A DNA stretch of 64,000 nt from JACVRN01 sp963715565 (GTDB taxonomy: Bacteria; Acidobacteriota; Blastocatellia; Pyrinomonadales; Pyrinomonadaceae), in assembly GCA_963715565.1 (NCBI GenBank), contig OY970256.1, positions 1,674,001-1,738,000 of the forward strand. The letters are read 5' to 3'. The notes under the pieces were generated by a model. That model ran no database searches. It saw nothing but the letters and a program-made list of their open reading frames with translations, and was not told the DNA's origin. The position numbers and the translations under genes were made by a program. Below are positions 8,358 through 17,700 of the stretch, one piece after another (position 1 is the first letter of the stretch; each line of letters opens with the position of its first letter).

Positions 8358-8635
8358 GACCGGAAACAATAGCACACGTTCTGTCCCGTAGGCTTAGCGT
8401 AAAGGGCGCTCTCTGCGATAAAATGTCTGAAGCCGAACGAACGGCGCGTCTTTGAGTCATGCTTTCCGAAAGGCATCCGTTCGTGTAGCCTGTTACGTAC
8501 TCCTGTCTTTAAGAGCGACCGCGGTTCGACTCCTGTGTCTACGGTGTAGAGGGTGCCACGCCACCGACAGCCTCTTCCAGAAAAACTAACTCTCTGTGTG
8601 TGCAAGCGGGCCGAAACCGTCAAAGGGTTGGAAGC

Positions 8636-10531
8636 GTGCAGAAAGAATTCTCGCATATTCTCATCAACAGCAGCGTGGACGGCATTCTAGCCTTTGACCA
8701 CGACTGCCGCTACATCCTCTGGAACCCCGCGATGGAGCGCATCTCCGGCATGATGCGCGCAGAAGTTCTGGGCCGCTATGCCTTTGAGCTATTCCCTTTC
8801 CTGCGTGAAACAGGCGAAGACGAATTTTTTAGAGAAGCCCTCGCGGGCCGCAGCAACGTCACTAAAAACAGACCCTACACAATCGCCTCCACGGGCCGCG
8901 AAGGATTCTTCGAAGGACACTATTCTCCGCTCTACAACGAAGCGGGCGAGATCGTAGGCGGGCTGGCAATCATCCGCGAGATTACGGAGCGCGTGCGCGC
9001 CGAAGGGCTCTTGCTTGAGAGCCAGAATCTCTACCGCGATCTGGTCGAAAATGGTCTCGGGCTGATGTCCACGCACGACATGGAAGGCAAGCTCCTGTCT
9101 GTTAATCGAGCCGCCGCCAGTCTCCTTGGCTATCGCACGGAAGAGATGGTCGGACGCTTTTTTGGCGACTTCATGGCAGCGTCCATGCACGCGCGCATTC
9201 CCGTATACCTTGAACAGTTAAAGCGCGAGCCTTCGGGCTACGGGCTGATGCGCGTGGTGACGAAAACGGGCGAAGAGCGCATCTGGATGTATCGCAACAC
9301 GCGTTATGAAGAAGCTGGCAAAGACCCTTACGTCATAGGACACGCGCAGGACATCACGGAGCGCGTGCGCGCCGAAGAGGCTTTGCGCCGCGCGCACGAC
9401 GAATTGGAAACGCGCGTCGCGGAACGCACAGCCGAGTTAAGCGAAGCCAACTTGATCCTGAAAGACCAGATAGCCAAGCGCGAGCGTATTGAAGAAGCGC
9501 TGCGCGAATCCGAAACTCGTTTTCGCTCGCTCTTTGAAAACGCCACCATAGGGCTCTACAGGACCACGCCAGACGGGCGCATTCTTTTAGCCAACCCGAC
9601 GCTCGTGCGTATGCTCGGCTACTCTTCTTTTGAAGAGCTGGCGAAACGCAATCTGGAGACGGAAGGCTTTGAGCCGGACTACAAGCGCAGCGAGTTTCAC
9701 AGCTCGCTTGCGCGCGAAGGCCAGATCATAGGGCTCGAATCTTCATGGACCAGATTGGACAACTCCATCATGACCGTGCGCGAGAGCGCCCGCGCGATTC
9801 GCGACGCAAACGGCCAAATCCTGTATTACGAAGGAACGATTGAGGACATCACGGAACGCAAACGCGCCGAAGAGGCGCTGCGCCGTCTTGCAGACCGCTT
9901 GACGACCGTGCAGGAGGACGAGCACCGTCGCATCTCGCGCAGCCTTCATGATGAAGCGGGACAGGCATTGACGGCGCTCGCCGTGCGCCTGCATCGGTTG
10001 GAGCGCAAGTTTGCGGAACGCAACGGCGACGACGCCTTTGTCAGCGCCGAGATGGCCGAGCTGCGTCACATAGCACAGGCGACGCAGGAGGGCTTGCGCC
10101 ACATGGCGCACACGCTGCACCCGTCCGTGCTCGAACACTTCGGCCTGCACGAAGCCGTGCGCTCTTTCCTGCGCGAAGAGAGCGCTGAATCCCGTGTCGA
10201 GTTTTCGACAGACATCCCGCAGGATTTCCCACGCTTTTCCCCCACCGAAGAGAGCGCCATCTATCGCATCGTGCAGGAAGCCGTCACCAATGCCCTCAAA
10301 CACGCCGCCGCGCGAAGGGTGCGCGTGCGGTTCGCATCCAGCGTCGAGGCCGTGTTGATTACGATTGAAGACGACGGCTGCGGTTTCGACACGCGCCGTC
10401 CTGAGGCCGCTTCAGGCATCGGCCTTGTCAGCATGCGCGAGCGCGCGGACATGATCGGGGCGCAAATTCTTATCTCGTCGCACGTCGGCAGTGGGACAAA
10501 GGTTACTTTGCGCGTACGTCCCCCGGTTTGA
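8636..10531 (+). CDS. PAS-domain sensor histidine kinase (HisKA_3/NarX type)
   Basis: About 631 aa with no transmembrane segment, so probably cytoplasmic. Three PAS domains come first (about residues 10-110, 130-250, 280-405; IIREITERVRAE and DITERKRAEEA are PAC ends), with a coiled coil between PAS 2 and 3. The phospho-acceptor is His438 in SLHDEAGQALTAL (HisKA_3), followed by HATPase with AVTNALKHA and DDGCGFDTR. A GTG at 8636 is the better start (AAAGGG 8 bases upstream); a GTG at 8600 lacks such a site. The response regulator follows after 101 bases. The 278 bases upstream, shared with psuG, hold small hairpins only. Confidence 0.93.
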   Translation: MQKEFSHILINSSVDGILAFDHDCRYILWNPAMERISGMMRAEVLGRYAFELFPFLRETGEDEFFREALAGRSNVTKNRPYTIASTGREGFFEGHYSPLYNEAGEIVGGLAIIREITERVRAEGLLLESQNLYRDLVENGLGLMSTHDMEGKLLSVNRAAASLLGYRTEEMVGRFFGDFMAASMHARIPVYLEQLKREPSGYGLMRVVTKTGEERIWMYRNTRYEEAGKDPYVIGHAQDITERVRAEEALRRAHDELETRVAERTAELSEANLILKDQIAKRERIEEALRESETRFRSLFENATIGLYRTTPDGRILLANPTLVRMLGYSSFEELAKRNLETEGFEPDYKRSEFHSSLAREGQIIGLESSWTRLDNSIMTVRESARAIRDANGQILYYEGTIEDITERKRAEEALRRLADRLTTVQEDEHRRISRSLHDEAGQALTALAVRLHRLERKFAERNGDDAFVSAEMAELRHIAQATQEGLRHMAHTLHPSVLEHFGLHEAVRSFLREESAESRVEFSTDIPQDFPRFSPTEESAIYRIVQEAVTNALKHAAARRVRVRFASSVEAVLITIEDDGCGFDTRRPEAASGIGLVSMRERADMIGAQILISSHVGSGTKVTLRVRPPV

Positions 10532-10632
10532 CCGCGGGCGAGAGCGCACAAAGCGCGTAACCTTCTCGCCCGATACACATAGCGCGCGGGTCTTGGCTCT
10601 AAGATTTTCAAATTGAGTGGAACGCCTAAAAG

Positions 10633-11289
10633 ATGAGGACCACGATAATTCTCGCGGACGATCACGAGCTGGTGCGGAAATCAATCGCCGCGCTCCTGCG
10701 TGACGAAATGGATTTCGAAGTCGTCGCCGAATGTTCCAACGGGCGTGAGCTGCTTGATTTGATAACACAGCACAAACCCGCCGTCGCCATCATAGACGTT
10801 GCCATGCCGGAGCTAAACGGCATCGAAGCGACTAAAAGAATACGCGAGCTATGCCCGGCGACGCGCGTCATAGTGCTTTCCAACTACGCTGACGAAACCT
10901 ACGTGCGCGAGATGATTAAGGCGGGGGCCGTCGGCTACATCGTCAAAAGCGGCGCGGCGCAGGATTTGATTCAGGCGGTGCGGACGGGCGGGCGCGGGCG
11001 CGTCTATACGAGCGCTGCTGTTTCAGCCATCGCTCACCGAACCGGAGGAGGTCGCGACACACGCGGCGCAGGATTTGACGACGGCGTGCGCCCGCTCTCG
11101 TCCAGGGAGCGCGAGGTCTTGCAGCTTATTGCCGAAGGTCGTTCTTCGAGAGAGATTGCCGCCACGCTCGGCATCAGCGTCACCACCGTCAAGAGCCATC
11201 GCAATCACATCATGGAAAAGCTCAACATCCACGACAAAGCGGGACTCACGCGCTACGCCATACGCATCGGCCTGATACGCATCGAATAG
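10633..11289 (+). CDS. NarL/FixJ family response regulator
   Basis: A 218-aa protein with a receiver domain (acidic D9/D10, phospho-acceptor D55 in VAIIDVAMPELNG, Lys in GYIVKSG) and a C-terminal LuxR-type HTH (SSREREVLQLIAEGRSSREI, TLGISVTTVKSHRNHIMEKL). It is the obvious partner of the kinase immediately upstream. It ends only 13 bases from the convergent HEAT-repeat gene, with no clear terminator between them. The regulon is unknown; control of the neighbouring eCIS is possible but unsupported. Confidence 0.95.
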   Translation: MRTTIILADDHELVRKSIAALLRDEMDFEVVAECSNGRELLDLITQHKPAVAIIDVAMPELNGIEATKRIRELCPATRVIVLSNYADETYVREMIKAGAVGYIVKSGAAQDLIQAVRTGGRGRVYTSAAVSAIAHRTGGGRDTRGAGFDDGVRPLSSREREVLQLIAEGRSSREIAATLGISVTTVKSHRNHIMEKLNIHDKAGLTRYAIRIGLIRIE

Positions 11290-11302
11290 ATTTAATCTAC
11301 AA

Positions 11303-11992
11303 TTATTTCCCCTCTTCGCTATCTTGCAACAACTGTTGCGCCAGCTCGCGCACACCGGCGTCGGCGTCATTGCGCGCGGCTTCCAGTAGTTGTGTCGCCC
11401 TCGGGTCGGCAACCTGCGCAAGCACCGTGAGCGCGTCGCGGCGCAGGATTGGTTCGGGGTCGGCTGCCGCTCTTTCAAGAGCTGCGACAACGTCTACGAC
11501 GTGGCCTTCGACCGCGCGGCCTTTAAACGGAAGAAAGACGGGCAACACTCTGATGGCTTCCATGCGATTTGAGGGGAGGTCTGATTCGAGGGCTTCGATG
11601 ACGCGCTCGTAGCCCGCAGGATCGCCAAGTAGCGCAAGCGCACGCGCTGCGCGCAAAGGGGCATCCTGAAACAATTCGCCTCGCAGCTCGTCGAGCAGGA
11701 TTGCGCTGGTTTCTTCTCTTGCGCCTCCCGTTCGCGCCAAGGCGAGCGCGGCTTCGACTCTCACACGCGCATCGGAATCCTTCAGACTCGGGAGCAGAAT
11801 TTCTCGCGCGGACGAATCGCCCGCGACGCCCAAAAGAAAAGCGGCTTCGGCGCGCACGGCCATGTTCGCAGAGCTTAATGCACGCGCGAGGCCGTCCTGT
11901 GTATCCGCGTCGTAGCCGAGCGCACGAAGTCTTTCTGCGCTCGCTTCGGCGCGTCGCTCGTCTTCGGGCCTCGATGGGATGGGCTGTGTCAC
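11303..11992 (-). CDS. HEAT-repeat protein at the end of the eCIS gene train
   Basis: A 229-aa all-helical protein with HEAT/PBS-lyase-like repeats of about 31 residues (ALSSANMAVRAEAAFLLG, SLKDSDARVRVEAALALA, DAPLRAARALALLG, AADPEPILRRDALTVLAQVA, ARNDADAGVRELAQQLL). The GTG start overlaps the stop of the HExxH gene (TAGTG). A longer frame upstream would lie inside that gene and is basic, unlike this protein. HEAT proteins bind other proteins, so a chaperone, adaptor or immunity role for the adjacent cargo is possible but unproven. Confidence 0.8.
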   Translation of the reverse strand: MTQPIPSRPEDERRAEASAERLRALGYDADTQDGLARALSSANMAVRAEAAFLLGVAGDSSAREILLPSLKDSDARVRVEAALALARTGGAREETSAILLDELRGELFQDAPLRAARALALLGDPAGYERVIEALESDLPSNRMEAIRVLPVFLPFKGRAVEGHVVDVVAALERAAADPEPILRRDALTVLAQVADPRATQLLEAARNDADAGVRELAQQLLQDSEEGK

Positions 11993-13206
11993 TACCACTT
12001 TTCTTTGACGGCGCGGGCCTTCACGTCCGTGACGCGCGACTCGTAAGACGATTTCCCGTCGGCGTAGGCGCGGTCTTCGCCGCCCGTACCATAGTAAGCC
12101 CAGCCGTCGGCCTCGACTTTTCCCTTCAAGGTACTCATGAGGGCTCTTACTTCCCCGTCCACCTTTGCGTCTTTGCCGGACGTTCCTGTCGGGGTGCTGA
12201 CGGTCTGCGTGTCGAGCCATGCTTTCCCCGTGGGTAAATAGAGCGTGGCGCGGCCTATGTCATCGGTTGCGTGAAATTTTTCGTGCTTCTCAGTGAGGTC
12301 TCGCGCCCAGAAGTCTGCGCGCGGCGGATTACCTTTCGCGTTGGGTGTCAGGCTCGTGACGACTTTCGGCCACGACTCCTTGGTAACTGCCGCGTCGCTC
12401 GCGCTCGGGATGTTTGTTCTCCCGCGATCCTGCACGTCCCACTTGCAATCCAGAAAGACGCGCGCGCTGACGTTGACCGTTCCGGGCGTGGTAGAAGACC
12501 AGTTAATATAGTCCACGGAGTAGGTGGCGAATTCACTCCCGAAGACGGTGGGCTTGAGCGTCACGCCGCCCTGCGTGGTGCTCGACGCGGAGGCCAGCAT
12601 GCTCTGCACAGCATCAGCTTTCGCTATCAGGTTTTCATCATACTGCCTGCCCGATGATGAATAGAATGCCAGTTGAGCATTGACCCTGAGCCGCGATGGT
12701 GACGCCGCAGTAATGGTCTGGCCGGGAGCATCGACCGCATAACTCATGCCGTCATTGCTCGCATGGTCGCCGCATCCGAATGTCTCCAAAGGCTCGCCGA
12801 CTATGGGCTCGACCGTGCCGCCGTAAGGTCCGGTTGCTTCTTCTTCGACGGGCTCAATCGCGGGTGTCGGCGCGGGCTCGGCTATAGCGGCTTCGGCTTC
12901 CGGCTCCGGCTCCGGTTCAGGCGCGGCCACCGGCTCGGGTGCGGGCACAGGCACTTCGACGGGCGCGGGCGTTTCTTCCATCACTGGCGGCGGTGCGGCG
13001 GTGGCGTCGTCCGCTTTCGGAGTTGGCTGAAACACGGGCTGGACCGGAGCGGGCGCGGGCGCGGCGGTCCTTTCTAAAAAGCGCGGCATCCCTTCGGAGA
13101 CGCCTTCGCGCGTGTCTCGCGCGGGCGCGTGCCATTGCGGCTCCGCTTCCTGAGCGTCGCCTTTATGCTTTCTTCGTCTAAACCTGAATCCGGCAGTTCT
13201 ACGCAT
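11992..13206 (-). CDS. Probable eCIS cargo/effector with HExxH motif
   Basis: A 404-aa protein. The basic N-terminus (MRRTAGFRFRRRKHK) leads to GMPRFLERT at about 40-48, a motif also present in the DUF4157 protein. A long Pro/Ala/Glu linker (about 50-125) follows, then a globular domain. That domain contains EKHEKFHATDDIGRA, an HExxH zinc-metalloprotease-like motif, in a spacing similar to HELTHVIQQ of DUF4157 proteins. I cannot assign a peptidase family. An exported or injected effector, or a processing protease for the train, are both possible. The downstream HEAT gene is translationally coupled. Confidence 0.65.
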   Translation of the reverse strand: MRRTAGFRFRRRKHKGDAQEAEPQWHAPARDTREGVSEGMPRFLERTAAPAPAPVQPVFQPTPKADDATAAPPPVMEETPAPVEVPVPAPEPVAAPEPEPEPEAEAAIAEPAPTPAIEPVEEEATGPYGGTVEPIVGEPLETFGCGDHASNDGMSYAVDAPGQTITAASPSRLRVNAQLAFYSSSGRQYDENLIAKADAVQSMLASASSTTQGGVTLKPTVFGSEFATYSVDYINWSSTTPGTVNVSARVFLDCKWDVQDRGRTNIPSASDAAVTKESWPKVVTSLTPNAKGNPPRADFWARDLTEKHEKFHATDDIGRATLYLPTGKAWLDTQTVSTPTGTSGKDAKVDGEVRALMSTLKGKVEADGWAYYGTGGEDRAYADGKSSYESRVTDVKARAVKEKW

Positions 13207-13326
13207 GGCCTCCTGCTCCGCTCCCGGTGTTTGTCACCGTCTCAAAAAAAGCTCCTGTTGATGATTATCCTGTAACAGTTCGACAAGCAACGCGCGCCGC
13301 TTAAGCAAGCCGGAGCATTAAGAAGG

Positions 13327-14736
13327 TCAGGTCTTAGCATCAGCGCCCTGTATGCGCAGGTGCATGAGGTCTGCGAAGGCTTGCTCATAAGGCACGCCGA
13401 GGCTGGAGATGCGCGAGGCGAAAGTGCCAAGGCTCTCCTCAGAGTTCTCATCCATGTACTTTTTAAAGAGCCCGTTGAATCGCCGCCCGCACTCTTTGTA
13501 CTCTGCGGAATCAGGGTCAATCTGCATGCACTCTATAAACAGATCGATCAATTCCTTGAGACGCTTCTGTTGCTCCGTAAGGTTCTGCTCATTGTCTATC
13601 TCCGTCTCGGCAGCCTCGCTTGTCGCCGCGTCTACGTGCGCGTGTTCCCGCTTGCCCGAAGGGGGAGCGTCCGCTTGAATTCGCGCGGGGGAGGGCGCGG
13701 GCGTGCCCGCATCATTCTCGTCGTCGCTCAAGCGAAAGAAGAGAACATCTGTTCCGCAGACGACAACGCGCTCTCCCAGATAGAAGATGTTCGAGAGCAA
13801 GCCACCCTCAACCTCCGACTGCGCCAGAGCGCGCCCCGTTTGTGCGTCATAAATCGCCACAGCTCTTTTCCTGGTAGAGTCTTCCTTGAGCAAGAGGCTG
13901 AGGCCGTGCAATGTTGAGGCGGCGCTGATCGGTGTCCAGCCCTCTGTCACATCCAAGGTGGAAACGAGCGAGCGCCCGACGAGGTCTAGCACCCTTGCGG
14001 ACTTTTCCGTGAGAACCAAGACCCTGCCGGGCTCTCGCAAGGGGACGAGCCGGTTGATAATCCCTTCGCCTAACTGTTCATACTTGCCGCGTTCCTCTGC
14101 GGTCTCTCCGTCAACGTAAACAACGGCTCGCTGCATTCCGCCCTCATGCTGGAGAATGTAGAGCGCGCCTTCGTCGTGCGAAAAAATATGCGCCCAGAGG
14201 GGCATGACCAATCGCGGCTCGGTCTCATTCTGCTCCATGACGAAGAGACCGTTAAACGTCGGGAGATAGATGCGACCGGCCACGGCGCAGACGCCGTTTC
14301 CCTGCTCGGTCGAGATTGAAGAGATAATCTTGCCTGTCGCAGCCTCCAACTGAAACAGTTTGTATCCTTCCTCCTTCGTCCTCCCGTGAACAAGCACCCT
14401 ATCGTCGAGCACTGCGAAACCTAACATGCCGACCTGTAGCTCAAACTTCTGCTCCCAGCGCAGCGCCCCATCGCCGAGCGCCAGCGCAACCACTCGCGCG
14501 CGGTAATCTGCCCCGAAGTCTTCCACGCTGAGCACGAGGTCTCCGACACTATAAATCGTTCGCGGGACTAAGAAACTCTGTTCATTATCGAGGGCCGTCA
14601 GCCAGACGGGAGCCGTCGAGAGGTCATCACAAGCGTAGGCTTCATAGAGTGACCTGAAAACCCACAGCCCTCCGGCATAGAGCGCCCCGAAAGCAGGCTC
14701 GACTTTGGTGATACGTCCTGCGAGTTGCAACTTCAT
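13327..14736 (-). CDS. PQQ-like beta-propeller protein with helical C-terminus
   Basis: A 469-aa protein. Residues 1 to about 340 show repeating four-strand blades typical of WD/PQQ propellers (GALYAGGLWVFRSLYEA, LGDGALRWEQKFELQVGMLG, VLDDRVLVHGRTKEEGYKLF). A charged linker precedes a C-terminal helical region (QQKRLKELIDLFIECMQIDP; EYKECGRRFNGLFKKYMDE). No signal peptide is visible. It overlaps the stop of the 2050-aa DUF4157 gene by four bases, so the two products are probably made together; it may be a chaperone, loading factor or immunity partner. That role is inference from position only. Confidence 0.65.
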   Translation of the reverse strand: MKLQLAGRITKVEPAFGALYAGGLWVFRSLYEAYACDDLSTAPVWLTALDNEQSFLVPRTIYSVGDLVLSVEDFGADYRARVVALALGDGALRWEQKFELQVGMLGFAVLDDRVLVHGRTKEEGYKLFQLEAATGKIISSISTEQGNGVCAVAGRIYLPTFNGLFVMEQNETEPRLVMPLWAHIFSHDEGALYILQHEGGMQRAVVYVDGETAEERGKYEQLGEGIINRLVPLREPGRVLVLTEKSARVLDLVGRSLVSTLDVTEGWTPISAASTLHGLSLLLKEDSTRKRAVAIYDAQTGRALAQSEVEGGLLSNIFYLGERVVVCGTDVLFFRLSDDENDAGTPAPSPARIQADAPPSGKREHAHVDAATSEAAETEIDNEQNLTEQQKRLKELIDLFIECMQIDPDSAEYKECGRRFNGLFKKYMDENSEESLGTFASRISSLGVPYEQAFADLMHLRIQGADAKT

Positions 14737-17700
14737 GGCATTCCCGGCGGCACAGGCTTCTTCTCGTTGATAATCACGTCGTAGACCAACTTGGTCTCTT
14801 GATAATCGATTTGGCCGGTTGCGCGCAGCGTTCCGATGATAATCCTGAGCGCATTGCGCGGAATGTCCTTTGTCAGTTGATTATACTCCAGGCTCACGTT
14901 CTTCAGATTATTATCCAGCCAGGCCGCGACGCTCATTCTGTCAATGACGCCGTGCATGATGCCGTGCGCGTCCGCTGCCACCTTCGCCTTACCCTGCGCA
15001 GACATAAGATTAGCTAAGGGGTGCGAGCCGCCAAGATAGAGCGGCACGATGTGGTGAAGCTCCGTGCCTTTGAGCGCGGTGAGGGCGGGTATCTTCGACT
15101 TCTCGGCAATCTGCGGATAGAGGGCTTGCCTCTTCGAGATGATTGCGCTGCCGTTAACTCTGACATGCTTCCCTGTCTCTTCGACGTAGCGGGGGATGTC
15201 TGTGTCCATGATGTAGTACAACTCTACCTTCCTCATGTCGTTGACGATACCCGTGGCGAGGATTTCCGCCTCATCTCCGACGACTTTACCGGCCAGATGA
15301 GCCTTCACGTAGTCCGGGTCCATGTCGAAGGTTCTCTTCGCCGCCCGGGCCACTTCGGCAGTTATCGCCCCAATGCCGCCGGGCTGGGCCTCCATGACCT
15401 CGCCCAGCGTAATCGCTTTGCCTGCCTGGTCCGGCGCTGCGGGCTGACGCGTCAGCTTGACTCCGCCGGTCGCAAAGACGGCGACCCAATCCGCCGGAGC
15501 GGTGTCAACCACAGCGTTAATTGCGGCCCTCACCTCCACGTGATTCAGCTCGGCATACTGGTCTTGACTGAGCTTGGCCTTGAATTCGTTGGTGAGCGTC
15601 GTGGTGGCCGTTGGCTCATGCGAGCCAGTCCAGATTTGTGTGCGCAGCTCTAAGACAGATTTGGCAAACGGCTTTCCTTGATTGTGAATCGCGGATTTCC
15701 GATTATCGACGTATTCCTTATAGATCGCCGGGGCTTTCGTGACATCGATGACTCCGTCTGTATTGGCAGCCTGCAAGGCGGGGATGGCCTGATTGGTCGT
15801 TGTATACTCGCCATACTTGTGAGATACGGAGAGCGGGGATTCAGTCATAGCCGTGCCGCGCTTGGTCTTTTCCAGATAAGCCTTGAAGGCAGCCCAGTCT
15901 GTCAGGCTGGTCTTGGCTTCTTCAAGCCCCGGCTTCAGGGCGTCTTCAATCGTGGCTTTGGCTTCCGCGTGCATCTTGTCCAGATCGGTCTTGAAGACTT
16001 TGTTCGGGTCAACCGGATAATCCTTTTCCAGCTTCGTCGTGAAATCAGCGATGAGCGCGGTCATCGCCTGGTCCATCTTCGTCGCGTCGAAGATTTGCCC
16101 TTGCAGCAGGAGTTTCGCCCCGGCGCTGACAGTCGTGCCCTTGTTACTCTCCACGTACTCTTCAGCCTTCTTATCTATGTCAATGGTCTTCTCTTTGTTC
16201 TTGTCCATCCACTCCTGTACCGGGATGGTGAGCTTGTCTAACATGGCTCGACCAAACTTGTGCCCCTTGCTGAGCGGCCCGTCGTACATCTTCTTATAGC
16301 CCGCCGTGCCTTCCAGATATAGCTTGAAGGCGGCCCAGTCTTTAATATTGTCTTTGATGTCCTTCTTCTTCTTATCCGGGTCCATGTACAGGCGCAACTC
16401 CTCTACGGCGTTGCTGTCCATCTTCTGGAGTTCCACGCCAAAGATGACCTTCGGGTCGGGCGTCTCGCCGAACGCCTCGAAAAGGCCCTTGAGGATAGTG
16501 GCGAGATCCTGCTCTTCGGCTTCCAGCGTATCGTCCTGTTTTTCTATATCGGCCTTGCCCTCCGCACCCGGCTTGTCCGCTGCGCTGCCCATCTTCTGCG
16601 CGAGGCCGTCCGCTTCCTTATCCGCGATACCTAGTATCTGGCGTGCCTTCGCGATGTCGCCTTTAACTTTGGTCGGGTTGGCAACCGTCTTGAGCTTGTC
16701 GTCCCTGGACCACTCGGCTAGTTTGTCCACGATGGCCTGCGGGGCGTCAGAGGCCACCATCAGGGTCGCCTGCTTGCCCTGAGTCTGTACCCAGACGCGG
16801 TGCGACTCGCCCTCTGCGCTGAACTTGACGGTCTTGCCCAGCTCTCCCTCCGAATCGCCTGTGGGTTTCTTATCGGGCCCGCCGAGACCAATCGCCTTCA
16901 GGAGCGCGCGGCCCTTCTCCGCGAGCCACCCGATGACGCGGTCCAGAATGCCTTCGACCCAGTTCTGCATCTTCTCGACCGTGGTCTTGATCTTCTTGGG
17001 CAGGTCGCCCAATCCCAGATAGTCCGCGAGGAAAGCGATGACGGGCGAGATTAATCCCGCGAGCGCCTTCTCCACGGCCTTCGCCATCCCGCCGATGTTG
17101 CCTGCAATGAGGTCCGCGATGCCGTTGACGATAGTTTCGATGAGCGTAAAGATTTTCGCCGCGTTCTGGAAAATCCACTTCAGCACGCGATAGATAGCTT
17201 CGAGCGCCTGTAGGATAGCTCCCACCGGATTGAACAGCATGATGATGCGCGCGGTCACCTGCTTGATAAGCGCCTCTATCAGAAAATCGCGCGCCGTCTC
17301 CAACACCATGTCGAGAATGGTCTGCGGGTTCAACTGGTCCTTAATCATCTCGAAGAGACCTTCCGGGCCTTTCTCAATCAGCGTCGAGATGATCTCGTAA
17401 GCTTTCTCTATGAGCGCGACGTTCTGTTCGCCTATGTGTTTGACCAGAAGCTTGCGCACGCGCGTCCACGTGATGCCCATCAATTGCAGGAAGAAAGTGA
17501 TGACGCTCTTGATGGACAAGTCGGTCGGGATGGTAACGCCGACATCCGACAATCCGCCGAGCAGCCAGTCGAGCATTCCCTTCAGCAAGTGCGTGCCGAT
17601 GTTGTCGAAGAAGTTCTGGAAGCCCTGGCCGACGGCATCCATCAGGTTGCTGGCGAATCCTAACGGGTCGTCTGCGATGTCCGAGATGACCTGTTCGATT

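Noticed and set aside
8480..8560. tRNA-like segment (gcggttcgactcctg resembles a T-arm)
   Set aside because: No matching acceptor stem, D-arm or anticodon arm could be found around it.
11287..11300. Terminator between the response regulator and the HEAT gene
   Set aside because: tagatttaatcta is a short imperfect palindrome without a GC stem.
11992..12220. Longer N-terminus for the HEAT protein
   Set aside because: The extra residues are basic shadow sequence inside the HExxH gene; the GTG overlapping its stop is the natural start.
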